Assembly (NCBI GenBank): GCA_020080175.1
Contig: JAGHQL010000032.1
Span: forward strand, 104,285-168,284
Source of the DNA: Glutinoglossum americanum
Taxonomy: Eukaryota > Ascomycota > Geoglossomycetes > Geoglossales > Geoglossaceae
Length of the DNA: 64,000 bases
Reading direction: 5' to 3'
Positions 54,127 to 63,483 of the stretch are shown here, piece by piece. Position numbers and translations under genes: made by a program. Under the pieces are notes generated by a model that did no database searches, was not told the DNA's origin, and saw only the letters and a list, made by a program, of their open reading frames with translations. Every line of letters starts with the position of its first letter. The stretch's first letter is position 1.

Positions 54127-55735
54127 TTATGCCTGGAAAGTACTACCGGAAAAGAAAGCATCTTTTGTGAAGCGTGTAAGCGAGCAGAGAACTTGGAGCT
54201 TATATGAAACTCGTAGTAATATCTTAGGTGGCAGCTTAGGTGGATTCAATCGAAGCTTAATGCTAGATTCCCTAGGTTTGATTTGGACGTTTTTACCAGT
54301 TTCTATCTCAGGAGGCAGGCAAGGCTTGTCGGAAACTAAGTTAAGTAATCCCTTATCGCTGTCACCACTGCTAGCTCTCCTTATAGAGAAACAAGTTGAA
54401 GAGGGTATTGTTGTGTACTTAGAAAGTAAGTCATCGTATCCGAAGGACTTATTTTCCGTAAGATCTACCACCGCAATGTCTGCAGATTCCTTAGAATTGA
54501 CTCGTGGCTCTGTCTAGAAGCCCAGTAGGCTTGGGGAGCCGTCTCGGTCGTAATTGCCTCTTGTGGAGCCATAACTTTCGGTTGAACAAGGTGTTGAGCT
54601 GTCCGGGGGAGAATTGCCAATGTAGGTCAAACCAGGTACCGTAGAACGCTCAGTGTCACGATCGTGATCCTTTACAGTAAGACTAATAGAAGAGAGTGAT
54701 ATTAATAGCAGGGATATGGCAGGATCCATAGAGGTGACGAGCTGCTGTCGAGGACCACGGCTCCGCTTCTCGCGTGGGGAATTTCTATTTGCCGAGGTAG
54801 GCGATGACTTGAAGGAATATAAAGTTGAGTATTCGATGACTTCAATCCCGTCCGTCTCCTCCAGTCTTATTATTTTTAGCTCCCCTCCAAACCGGTGAGG
54901 TGTCCCTGGTTGTAAATCATCATTGTTCCCAGAGGTAACAGCCTCCCAACGGCGCTTTTGCCCTTTCTCGCCGGCTCCACGGAGGCTGTGCCAACACGAT
55001 GTCCCATCATTCGCCTCGGCATCACAGAGAGGGCGTGGACAAGGAGATGGCCAATGGACTTGGCTGATGTATTTCTCGAGACGAACCGTCAAATCAGAAT
55101 CTCGTGTCCATGCCTGCAGCTTCTTTTCGGCAGAAAAGGTTTCATTGCTCAAGCAAAATTGACAGTATACTGGACGAATGAGGGTATGACGGTAAGTGAC
55201 CGACCCACATCTTTTCGAACTAGCTGGATCGAGATGCTGTGCGAAATGGGTATTCCATTCTTCTTTAACGGACCAAGCAAAACATTGAAAGCAATAAGCC
55301 AGGTCGGACGGTGGACGGATGAGAGCTTTTTCAAGTCTTTTTTGTTGTCAACAGTATATATATGAATCGCTCTCTGGTCCTCATGTAGGCTGTAGACTAT
55401 TAGACTTGATTGGTTTGACAGAGGTTAATTTCTTACCCTTCCATCTTCATCCAGCAGCCCTCTACATGACAAGTGCCATCAATTGGTTCTTCGCCAGGGC
55501 GATACAAAACTGCATGATCTCTAGTTATGAATGAATATAGATCTAGAATAGCTTGTTTCCCTCCCCGTTCGGAGACGACCTTTTCAGAGACCATCATTTT
55601 AATAAGGCGACCACGTTCGGGCATTATCAGAGAGAGTTTTGACGAGTTCGGTAGGGGTGGAATCATCGGCTTGCTCTCTTCCTCCTGTCCTGATTTTCCA
55701 GTCTCTTCGACCCTGAACTCACCAAATTTGATACT
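54127..55735 (-). CDS. Probable multi-exon zinc-finger-like protein, possibly decaying
   Basis: Open blocks on the minus strand can be chained: an exon ending near 55435 (KFGEFRVEETGKSGQEEESK, PERGRLIKMMVSEKVVSERG, GTCHVEGCWMKMEG), a phase-consistent intron, a second block (ERSS-type sequence ending in LIAFNVLLGPLKKNGIP), then YCQFCLSNETFSAEKKLQAW and SQVHWPSPCPRPLCDAEAN, which has the CxxC...CPRPLC spacing of fungal C2H2-like fingers. The frame continues to a TAG at 54514 and resumes in the same frame to 54127 with SSIKLRLNPPKLPPKILLRV, a basic tail common in such proteins. One junction would need a ~35-nt intron, so decay is possible. Function unknown; DNA binding is inferred only from the Cys pattern. 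Confidence 0.4.
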
Positions 55736-55890
55736 CCCGTAGACTTGCTCTTAGCAGGCTCTCACGATAGCTGCGAACCTTGTTACTCGCCTCTCTAATA
55801 TCGCTGGAGCTATCACCTTCGTTCCTAAGTCACTGCACCCCCTTCTGATGCTCGATAAGTCCTTCGTTCTTTTCTAGGGCAGCTTCTCTC

Positions 55891-56509
55891 TTGCCTAATA
55901 TCACCGCTGAGCCGATTCGCACACGTATTCATACTTATCTGACGCAAGACAAACGACTGCTATATGTTCCCAATGCCTTCTTCTATGCTGACGGTCGCTT
56001 CTCCACTGCTCTGTCAACAGACGACACTCTGGAGATCAACATCCAGGCGCTGAGTTTGATGAGGTATATCGGGCCACATAGCCTACCTGGCTTTAGCTGA
56101 CCTGTTCAGACACCTAGGTGACGTAGACGACTTCGACGAGTACCGCCAGCACTTACCAGAACAATGGTGCCCCACGGTGACCGTCATCGGCTCCGTGCTG
56201 TCGCGAAACGACAACTCACTTGACCCTTCTGAGCTCCGCCACTTCGCAGTCGAGACGTCCGTCTGTGACATCTCGAAAGGCGCTCCCGTCCAGTTCTCAG
56301 GGGTCTGCTTCTTGGAAAGCACGAACCGTTGGAAGAAAGTCAAGACACCATCATCGGGGGCTTTTCTTAGTGTCACTGCAAAGGCGGCCGGCCGCACAGC
56401 TGACACGAACCAACTGGCCCTTCGGGTTCTTGATCTGGCATTCCTTCGCGAAGCACAGCAATTACCCGGTCAATCGTGGCTCCCATGTCAAACTCCATGT
56501 CATCCGTGA
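55891..56509 (+). CDS. Conserved fungal protein with OB-fold-like pattern
   Basis: Two blocks, 55891..56063 and 56110..56509, join over a 46-nt intron (GTATAT donor, GCTGAC branch, CAG acceptor) with exact phase, giving about 190 aa. It reads ITAEPIRTRIHTYLTQDKRL, VPNAFFYADGRFSTAL, then TVTVIGSVLSRNDNSL, FAVETSVCDISKGAPVQFSG, NRWKKVKTPSSGAFLSVTAK and ALRVLDLAFLREAQQ. Alternating hydrophobic strands around TVTVIGSV and SVTAKAAG look like an OB-fold. I recall similar short proteins scattered in fungal genomes without known function. No ATG begins the open frame, so the true start (upstream exon) is not seen or is lost. Confidence 0.5.
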
Positions 56510-56554
56510 CATCCACGATATCCGCTTCCGCATCGCTAATAATCTGCCTAGCCA

Positions 56555-57168
56555 AGCGTGACGGCCTTACAAACCCCCATGTCTTGGCTCCAGAATGTGG
56601 AGGATCCTTTTGTTGCTATATGGGTCAATCCCATATGTGAGGAGGACGAATGCGAAACCCAGATGCGACAGCAAGTTCAAGAGATAATTGCCGAAGCTGT
56701 AGCGGAAGGGCAGGGTCGAAGAGCGTCGGGGCCTAGTACTGTAGAGAGGGGATGTAGGACAGTCGGTAGCAAAGAGTATATTAAAAAATGAGTGTGTATC
56801 CTATCGAGGTCGGCCTGGTTCTCCAAGAGCGGAGCTGACCAGAATCCATATACATGAAGTGCATCGACCTGCTATGGCCCCCTATGACCGCAATCGCCAC
56901 CCCAACCATTCAAAAAATTCAACCGTCAAACACTTCCGAATTAGGACTGGATACCCGGTCCACAGTACGAGTGTGGGAGATTATGGCTTGCGGAATATGT
57001 GGGAAGACGGAAGGGACGATAAGATGTGGGCGGTGCAAAGTAGCGGCATATTGTGGGAGAGCGCATCAGAGGGCGGGACTGAAAGGTGCACAAAAAAGAG
57101 TTGTATGCCCAAGGATAGGGGAAACTGTAGAAAATATGTTGTACGATAGATCAATTGATTGCTCGTAG
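56555..57168 (+). CDS. MYND zinc-finger protein, fragmented
   Basis: Two open blocks. The first (VEDPFVAIWVNPICEEDECE, QQVQEIIAEAVAEGQG) resembles the region that precedes MYND fingers in small fungal MYND proteins, and ends in a degraded CRTVGSKE. The second, starting at 56854, contains a full MYND finger, CGICGKTEGTIRCGRCKVAA, YCGRAHQRAGLKGAQKRVVC, before a stop at 57168. MYND fingers mediate protein-protein contacts. I could not connect the blocks with a convincing intron, so the locus may be a broken or partly duplicated MYND gene. Confidence 0.5.
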
Positions 57169-57881
57169 AGTTCCAAGTGACAAGAAGATTTATGCGCGAG
57201 ATAAAGGTTTCGCCCCGCCAAGATTCCAAAACAAGGAAATAGGGGCGGTGTAAAACTGTGCGGCTCCTATTTTCCACCAGGGGATACGTCACGGAGCGCC
57301 ACCATAATTACATCTGAAATCCAACAGAAACAGCGGAGAGAGGCATGTCTCTTAGAATGGAAGGTCACGGCTGGTTAGCGTGAAGAACTGGGGCAGGTTT
57401 AGAGTTGCAGCGTTTAGTTTGAAGGTGAGGAAGAGAACTCGATTGGATATCTACGTCTTGTCAAACTCAATTTGCTCTCCTTTTGCGGTGCGGCCGAGTT
57501 GCGCTGTCCGAAGTCAGGGATGGGACTGAGGTAAGTGAGGATTCTTCAGCATCAGCATTGGTTGATGGAGAAGGGCGGACGGAGGGCGAGTCGGTATTAT
57601 GCTCCGTATGGAGATCATGTCCGCCTCGCCTTGGCTCTGGCGGAGTTGTATCCATTTTCTGATGGGTCTGCTGCCTCATTGGCAGGTTCCAAGACTCGCG
57701 GTCTCTTCGAAGGGGTAGACGGAGTCGCCCAGCCCTCCCAACGAGTTGATCGTTTCGAAGGCGGGGTAGCGGTCGGAGTCAGTGGTGCCACGGCAGAGGC
57801 AGGTCTGGAAGGCGTTTATCTGCGCGGCGAAGCAGGCGATCCTGGCCTAATCGGCGCTGTTGGTCAGGCCGTCACTGCCTA
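57169..57881. other. Boundary region left of the bacterial-type operon
   Basis: 0.7 kb. The minus strand has an open Pro/Ser/Thr/Arg-rich frame (57467-57679; EESSLTSVPSLTSDSATRPH) that looks like disordered fungal coding sequence, possibly a truncated gene. GC content rises from about 57,660 toward the operon. The exact fungal-to-bacterial junction cannot be placed by eye. Confidence 0.4.
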
Positions 57882-59315
57882 TCAGTTATCTGCCAATATT
57901 TGCGCCAGGCTGCGCAGGCCGGGCAGGAAGAGATAGGCGCCGCCGCGCACGGTGACGAATTGCGGGAGGCCGCTGATAGTACGGGGATAGGCGCCGGTAT
58001 CGGTGTAGCTGAAGGCATCGCTCGGCTGCGCGCCGGCGAGTGGCAGACGGTTGCCGAGCAGCGGGTCCTGCTCGGCGGCGAGGCCGGCGAATTTGGCGCT
58101 GGCGGCCCAGGCGCCCTGGACGAATTCGAACTGGCGGGCGAGATTGGCGTTGAGGCAGACGAAATGTAGGCCAGCTTCCTGGTCGGCGCCCGTACCCTGC
58201 ATCGCGGCTTGCAGCACGATCACCGGGCCGTAGGGGCGGCCGCGGCGGGACAGGCGGTGGAAGCGGGCGGAGGCGACGGCATCGTGCATCGTGGTGCCGC
58301 TGAGGCCGACCGAGGAGATGAGATCGCGTAGGAAGCCGTGGCGGCCCTGCGGATCGTCGCTGCTGCGCGGATTGACGCGGCGGATATGCGCGCCGATCGG
58401 GCAGACGCGGCCATCAGGATCTTCGGCGAACAGGAAGGCGTTGCGCGGATCGTCGGTGCCCATGATCGTGGCGGACTCGAGCCCGGGTAGGGGAGCGCCG
58501 TCGAGTTCACGGCCGACCATGCGTTCGGCCAGCGCGATGGCGCCGTCGCCGGCTTGACGCGCCAGCCATTGCCAGAAGCCGGCGACATCCTGCGCTAGCT
58601 GGCGGTAGACCAGATAGGAGCCGTTGCGGCCCAGCTCGTTGGTGTGGGGGTAATCGCCGATGAAGCCGTATTCGTTAGGATAGCCGAGCAGCAACTCGCC
58701 CATCGCCAGCAGATTGCGATAATCGCGGTCGCGGGCGCCGCCGGGGGTGAGCGTGCCGCCCCAATCGTAGTCGGGCTGCGAGACGCCGTCGGCAAAGCCG
58801 AAAGGTTCGCGGCCGAGCGGGGTGGTGGTGGTGGTCGGGGTATTGCCGCTGATGACCGCGCAGCCGGCGGCGTGGGCGGCGCTGCATGTAGCTTGCGCCA
58901 GGCTGTCGATCGCGGTGTTTGCGGCAAGCAGGAGCAGCAGGATATGCGGCTCTTGTTCACCGACGCCCCAGTGCCAGTGGGCGGGGGCATTGGCGCCTTC
59001 GTCTCCCAGCAGATGCGAGCGGCGTTCGTCGCCGGCTATGCCGTCGATGAATTGCGGGTCGAAGCCCGCTCTGGGGGTGACCTCGGTGCCCAGCGCGCGC
59101 AGGCCAGCGGCGGTGAAGGCAATCTGGCAAACTTGCGACAGATGCTGCGTGCGGGCTTGCGCCAGCGAGGCGATGTCGAGGGTGCGCAGCCAGGGTTTGG
59201 CGAGCGCGGGATTTTCGATGCGCAGCAGCAGGTAGCAAGCGCCGGTGAGCGAACTGAAGCCGCGATCAGCTAGCGCCTGAATGTCGGCGGCTTCGTCGTT
59301 GGCGGCCATTCTCAT
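57882..59315 (-). CDS. DyP-type heme peroxidase of bacterial character
   Basis: Intronless 477-aa ORF. DyP peroxidases use hydrogen peroxide and heme to oxidise dyes, phenols and related compounds. The family motifs are all present: GFADG (173-177, the GxxDG motif) in PFGFADGVSQPDYDWGG, the proximal heme-ligand histidine in CPIGAHIRRVNPR (His 310), and the distal arginine region RFHRLSRRGRPYGPV (351-365). No signal peptide is visible. The start ATG overlaps the stop of the upstream ORF as ATGA; a second ATG two codons later sits 8 nt after GGAG, a standard ribosome-binding spacing. GC-rich codon use, absence of introns and the overlap are bacterial, unlike every neighbouring gene. Either horizontally acquired or a chimeric assembly. 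Confidence 0.9.
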   Translation of the reverse strand: MRMAANDEAADIQALADRGFSSLTGACYLLLRIENPALAKPWLRTLDIASLAQARTQHLSQVCQIAFTAAGLRALGTEVTPRAGFDPQFIDGIAGDERRSHLLGDEGANAPAHWHWGVGEQEPHILLLLLAANTAIDSLAQATCSAAHAAGCAVISGNTPTTTTTPLGREPFGFADGVSQPDYDWGGTLTPGGARDRDYRNLLAMGELLLGYPNEYGFIGDYPHTNELGRNGSYLVYRQLAQDVAGFWQWLARQAGDGAIALAERMVGRELDGAPLPGLESATIMGTDDPRNAFLFAEDPDGRVCPIGAHIRRVNPRSSDDPQGRHGFLRDLISSVGLSGTTMHDAVASARFHRLSRRGRPYGPVIVLQAAMQGTGADQEAGLHFVCLNANLARQFEFVQGAWAASAKFAGLAAEQDPLLGNRLPLAGAQPSDAFSYTDTGAYPRTISGLPQFVTVRGGAYLFLPGLRSLAQILADN

Positions 59316-59325
59316 ATCTCCGCGA
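59305..59325 (-). promoter_or_regulatory. Shine-Dalgarno-like site and ATGA translational coupling
   Basis: On the minus strand the junction reads GCGGAGATATGAGAATGG. TGA (59314..59312) ends the upstream ORF inside the ATG (59315..59313) of the peroxidase ORF, and GGAG precedes the second ATG by 8 nt. This arrangement is functional only in prokaryotic translation. Confidence 0.75.
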
Positions 59326-60613
59326 TCCAGGCTTGTAGCGCGGAGCCAGTCAGGTTTGCGGTGAGCCCTTGGCGGATGCGGGTGTTGCGGGCGAAATCAT
59401 AAGTGGTGAGGCCGGGCATGGCTTTGTACCAGACTTGCGTTGGGATCTGGTGGTGGAACAGGTAGCGCTTGAAATCCTGCTCGTGGCGGGCGCCGTCGAG
59501 GATCAGCCAGTTGGTTTGCGGGTAGCCGAGGCCGTTCGAGAAGGAGACGTTGAGCCCGAAGGCAACCTTGTTGATGAAATCGTCGTTATAGGCCTCGCGG
59601 CTGCCGTCGTAATTGCTGCCGAAGAACAGCCGCCGCTTGTCGTCGAGGAAGGTCCAGCTGGCGAAATGGATGGTGTTGACGCGACCTAGCCGACCGGTGT
59701 TGAAGAGGTGGCGGCCGCTCCAGTTGATGATCCAGAGGATGGCGACGGTCAGCCAGCGGCGGAAAAGGCCGGGTTTGAGCGAGCCGATGGCGCTGTACTG
59801 GTTAGTAACGTCACGGTCCTCGATCGAGGACAGCAGCTTGTTGCGCGCAATCGAGGGGACCGGGGCGAGCACGGGATCGTGGGTTTCGCGCCAGCGCAGC
59901 AGGAGGATGAGGAAAGGCAGGGCGGGGATGAGGAGCGGCGACAGCAGCAGCGCATATAGTGGCAGCAGCAGGAAATCGCCGATTTCCGCCAGTTTCTCGG
60001 CGAAGGTGGGGACGGGGAGCGGGGTAAGCGGTACGCTGCGCGCGGCGGTGAGCAAGATACCGCGCAATTGCTCGGGCGAGGCTTCAGGATGGGCGAGACG
60101 GGTTTGGCGCAGCGCAGTGTGGAGCGTGGCTTCTTCGCGGACTTGGGTCATGCTGCGGCCCGGCCAGTTGGCGTAGGTCGCGGCGGAGACGATGCGGTGG
60201 GCGCGGAGCCAGGCGAGCAAATCAGTGTGGGCGTCGAAATCGCTGCAGTGGCTGAAGATTTGTTGCAGGCCGGGGGTGGCGAGATGGACGAGCGTGCGCA
60301 GCAGATCGTCTGCGGTGCCGTCGCAATCGGCGATGAAGGCGAGGCGCAGCGGCTCGGTGGCCGGCAATTGCGGGGCGATTTGCTGCCGGTCGGGCAGCGA
60401 GGGGTCGTCGAGGATGACGAAGCGGGCGACGTGGATCGTGGGGATGTGGCCGAAGGGCAGCAGGGCATTGGCAGGGTCAGCGGTTCCTGGGGCGGCGTTC
60501 ATAGTTTCGAGCAAGGCGGCCAGTGCTTCCGCCGCGCCGGTGCGCACCGGCGCGGCGATGAAGATCTGGGACTGGCCTGCCACGGCTGACTTGGCCCGGG
60601 AATTCGAGTGCAA
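59312..60613 (-). CDS. Membrane-anchored partner protein of the DyP peroxidase, bacterial-type
   Basis: Intronless 433-codon frame. The frame opens with TTG at 60613; a GTG at 60583 (reading AGQSQIFIAAPVRTGAAEAL) is another candidate start, and no ATG lies near. The N-terminal part reads IPTIHVARFVILDDPSLPD and FSHCSDFDAHTDLLAWLRAH. A hydrophobic membrane segment follows (FLLLPLYALLLSPLLIPALP). The C-terminal part reads IHFASWTFLDDKRRLFFGSN, YDGSREAYNDDFINKV and TQVWYKAMPGLTTYDFARN. The repeated 'ARFV.LDD / ASWTFLDD' plus 'NYDGS..Y.DDF' looks like a duplicated ferredoxin-like sensor or dimeric alpha-beta module. Bacterial genomes carry such proteins next to DyP peroxidases (from memory, not checked). 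It would be co-translated with the peroxidase and could tether it to the membrane (inference). Confidence 0.75.
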   Translation of the reverse strand: MHSNSRAKSAVAGQSQIFIAAPVRTGAAEALAALLETMNAAPGTADPANALLPFGHIPTIHVARFVILDDPSLPDRQQIAPQLPATEPLRLAFIADCDGTADDLLRTLVHLATPGLQQIFSHCSDFDAHTDLLAWLRAHRIVSAATYANWPGRSMTQVREEATLHTALRQTRLAHPEASPEQLRGILLTAARSVPLTPLPVPTFAEKLAEIGDFLLLPLYALLLSPLLIPALPFLILLLRWRETHDPVLAPVPSIARNKLLSSIEDRDVTNQYSAIGSLKPGLFRRWLTVAILWIINWSGRHLFNTGRLGRVNTIHFASWTFLDDKRRLFFGSNYDGSREAYNDDFINKVAFGLNVSFSNGLGYPQTNWLILDGARHEQDFKRYLFHHQIPTQVWYKAMPGLTTYDFARNTRIRQGLTANLTGSALQAWIAEI

Positions 60614-61357
60614 AATCGAACAGTGTCTCAGAAGACGTTGTTGAGATGGAATTGGGCGCGATCAGGCGGATTTTGTCGCGGATGCGCGAGGCGAGGATCG
60701 AGGTTTTGGAATAGTCGAGTACGATGCAGGGCCTCTGGTCGAACCAGCTGGTGCTTTTATAGGCTTTCGCCCAACGGCAGGATATGGTTGAGCAGGAAGC
60801 TAGGCGAATGGATTGATGGCGCCGGCGGTTCCCAAGGAGAACAGCGTGTCCAGTTCGGGTGTCAGAGGGCGACGGCAGTCGTCCTCTTGGGTTCTATTTG
60901 GATAAGTATGTCACGTGGAGGTGAAGGGACCAAGATATCGCCAACAACACGACTTGTTAGCTGTGCAAATAGCCTTCAAGTCGATACGCCTTGATTGTAT
61001 AATCCAAGGACGTCCAACAACCCAAAGAGTAACAGCTGAGGGAGGAGGAGATATAAAACCCCTGAGGGTGGCTGGAGAGGGGCTGGCGACGCCACATGGT
61101 CACATGGCATCGCCCAGTTGATCTCACCAGCCCCCTGGGCCAATATCTATCTCAGAGAGGGATCACGTCGAGTTGCATGCCAATAGCGAGCGACTCGCCC
61201 ACGATCCAGGTGCAATAGGAGTTCCCTTTTACAATAAGGCCCCCGCTTCTGAGAGAGTTGGGAGACACTGGACTCCATTGGCGCTCTCTACGGCTATACA
61301 ATCCATCAAACACGATAACGACGCTGCATAACCAGTGCCCAAGCAGAGCAGATCTGT
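60614..61357. other. Right boundary of bacterial-type DNA and intergenic region
   Basis: About 60,614-60,880 is still GC-rich. Its minus strand contains WFDQRPCIVLDYSKTSILAS and RIRDKIRLIAPN, in a frame that is not open to a start, resembling the tail of a bacterial protein and suggesting a third, degraded or partial operon gene. From about 60,900 composition returns to that of the host. No fungal gene was recognised before the heme-thiolate peroxidase. Confidence 0.45.
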
Positions 61358-62374
61358 TTACATGATAACGCAGCAACTTGGAAGAAGGCTGGTGACTGCA
61401 TTCTGTACTGCATGCACCGTTCCAAGTCCGACCTCTAAAGCCTCCGCCGAGTTATGCTCATTTGCTTGAATCAGATTGGAGATGGAATGGCCCAAATCTT
61501 TTAGAGTAATTGGGTGTGCAGCTGGTCTCCAGCCTTCTTCGTACGGAAGACGCTCCTCCTCTATGGAAAATTGTTTAGCATATAGCAGCCGTGCACACAA
61601 GTCTTCTCTTACCGACAACAATTTTGAGATATTCCACTGGAATCTTTCCATTCTTTGGATCGCCTAACAAACTCATCAATATCGCGGTTTCCTACGCAGG
61701 ATATGGTTTAGCCGCTGATGGAGTCAACCACAAGACATGAACTTACACCGTAGCTGAGAATAACCTCCTTGATCCCATATATAAACTCCTTATTGGCGGC
61801 TTCATGGGCCTTTTTACAAGCAATTACACGGTTATACCTAGCCTCACTGGCCAGTGCAAAGTTGGTCTCTTTACTATCACCATAAGTACCCAGGACGCTC
61901 TTCCAAATGTCTGGATTGAAGGTATGGTTGTCGCCAAACGCAATGTCGTCTCGAGTTAGTGATACATCATGTTCAATAAGTCCATGCTTGCTGACATGGT
62001 TCAAATCAAACGAGTGTGCATGTGCGTCTGGGTTGGTGGTGAGGGCGACGCTAGCAAAGATTTTGGCAATGTCCGCATCAAGGTTGATGGCATTGGTCAT
62101 GGCTTTTACGGCCATTTCCTTGGTGACTCCCTTGCCATCGCGCGGTAGCACGCCGTGATTTGCAAGGCTGTGCAGTCAAAAGCTTAGAATCCCAGAACAT
62201 TATTTGGACGTTTTGGACAATACCTGTTTAACACTGGGCACGGTGAGCGAACTAAAGTATATTAGTGAGCTAGACCGCAAATCGGCATAAACATCAAATA
62301 CCTTCACCCGATTCGGGGGTTCTCCATTTGGTCCAATCGATCTCTGGGTGATTTGGTGGTGACTTGGCCGCCAT
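61358..62374 (-). CDS. Heme-thiolate peroxidase (chloroperoxidase / unspecific peroxygenase family)
   Basis: Five exons, 62374..62302, 62251..62224, 62167..61747, 61691..61613 and 61560..61358; every phase closes, giving 267 aa, a short intracellular-type member. The family uses peroxide and a Cys-ligated heme for halogenation or oxygenation. The heme-ligand motif is PCPVLN (Cys 29), encoded by a 28-nt exon. Then LANHGVLPRDGKGVTKEM, HSFDLNHVSKHGLIEHDVSL with the EHD acid-base triad (Glu 99), DIWKSVL, ARYNRVIACKKAHEAANKEF, YGE-TAILMSLLGDP and EEERLPYEEGW. All catalytic residues are present. No signal peptide precedes MAAKSPPNHPEIDWTKWRTP; the start could be further upstream. It lies ~0.75 kb from the bacterial-type peroxidase operon. 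Confidence 0.92.
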
Positions 62375-62621
62375 ATTTGCACACGAATATGCAGACCATA
62401 GTTTGTGAAAGAATGATAACAAGTATCCCTGTCAACGGTATTTAAATAGTCGGCCTGCTTCCCTTGGACGGCTGAGCTGCATGTTGTTGGGCGCATAAGC
62501 ATGCGAGAGCGCAAGAGATGATTGGAAGAAGACTCTTAGCTGCCTGCGCGACGCCCGCAGGCTGTCCAACCAGAGTTGGGCGCTGCGCGTCGAACCCTGA
62601 GCCATGGCTAGTTCGTATGTA
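62375..62621. other. Short intergenic gap
   Basis: Promoter region of the heme-thiolate peroxidase up to the edge of the transposon end at 62622. No other feature recognised. Confidence 0.4.
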
Positions 62622-63483
62622 CAGTAGTGTCAAAAAAGTGTTCGTACACCCACAAAAATGCGACACGCAACTAAAACTGCTCGAACACAATGAATTCTTA
62701 TCGGATTAAGGTAAAAAGTGAATCAAAAAAAAGAGAATAGGCTATATAATCTTTTTAGTACTTAATAGGACCTCCTTTATTAAGTAAAACCATGTCAATT
62801 TGCTTCCTCATACTGCGCGTACATGCCAACACCTCCACACTTGATAGCTTAGCCCATTCCTCCTGAGCAGCCTGCTGCATCTCCTCAATACTTTGAATTC
62901 TATGCCTTCTAGCATTTATTTTTCGCTTGAGAATAGCCCAAAGGTTCTCAATAGGATTGAGATCTGGTGATTGGGCTGGCCACCACATGCGAGGAACTCG
63001 ATTTTTTGTCCTCCATCCGATTGCCAATTTTGCTGTATGCCATTTTGCATTATCATCCATAGTCTGAAATCGTTTCTCCTTAGCTGCTTTTTGCATTTTT
63101 GTCAAAAATGGCTTTAGATGCTGTTTTAGGATGTCGTTGGTATAGGTAGTCGCATTCATTCGTCGACCTTCAGGTGAAAATACCAATGGTCCAACTGTAC
63201 CACCACATACTGCACCCCAAGCACTAGTTGACACCCGACCACTTTTAAAAGAAGGTTTGAGATTTTTTTCAAGGTATTCCTCTCCTGGTCGCCTAGTTAC
63301 CCATATTGTCTTACTGTCCTTGCCAATTTCAAAAGTGACTTCATCTGTCCAAATAACACTGTCCCAATCTTCTTGACTCCAGTTCTTATGTTCTTTACAC
63401 CATTTAACTCTTGCTTTTTTATGTGCAGCTGACATAAAAGGCTTCTTTCTTGCTTTTCTTTTATTTAATCCTGCCTTTTTTGT
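62622..63483 (-). mobile_element. Tc1/mariner element, truncated, with transposase catalytic domain
   Basis: The right end starts at 62622 with CAGTAGTGTCAAAAAAGTGT, preceded by TA, the target dinucleotide of Tc1/mariner elements. Inside, on the minus strand, the transposase runs to a stop at 62755. The opposite end of the element was not found: similarity stops near 63,483, where GC-rich unrelated DNA begins. Confidence 0.8.
62755..63483 (-). pseudogene. Tc1-like DDE transposase lacking its N-terminal DNA-binding part
   Basis: The frame reads SAAHKKARVKWCKEHKNWSQ, then SVIWTDEVTFEIGKDSKTIW (first catalytic Asp), GRRMNATTYTNDIL, TMDDNAKWHTAKLA (second Asp), and AQSPDLNPIENLWAILKRKI with the final Glu; the last two catalytic residues are 34 apart in Tc1-like style. 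The open frame extends upstream (KKAGLNKRKARKKPF) to about 63,483 and then ends abruptly. The helix-turn-helix paired-type N-terminus (normally ~110 residues) is absent, so the copy cannot move by itself. The catalytic domain has no internal stop, which suggests a rather recent truncation. Confidence 0.88.

Noticed and set aside
57535-57936. 133-codon plus-strand ORF ending in the peroxidase gene
   Set aside because: Overlaps the peroxidase 3' end and has the Gly/Ala/Val composition expected from the reverse strand of GC-rich DNA.
58644-59273. 209-codon plus-strand ORF opposite the peroxidase
   Set aside because: Antisense shadow of a GC-rich coding region; no motif.
60595-60605. Adjacent SmaI and EcoRI recognition sites (CCCGGGAATTC) at the start of the bacterial-type ORF, like a cloning linker
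   Set aside because: Only 11 bp, no further vector sequence on either side, and GC-rich DNA makes CCCGGG frequent. Kept in mind as a reason to check for contamination, but not a feature.
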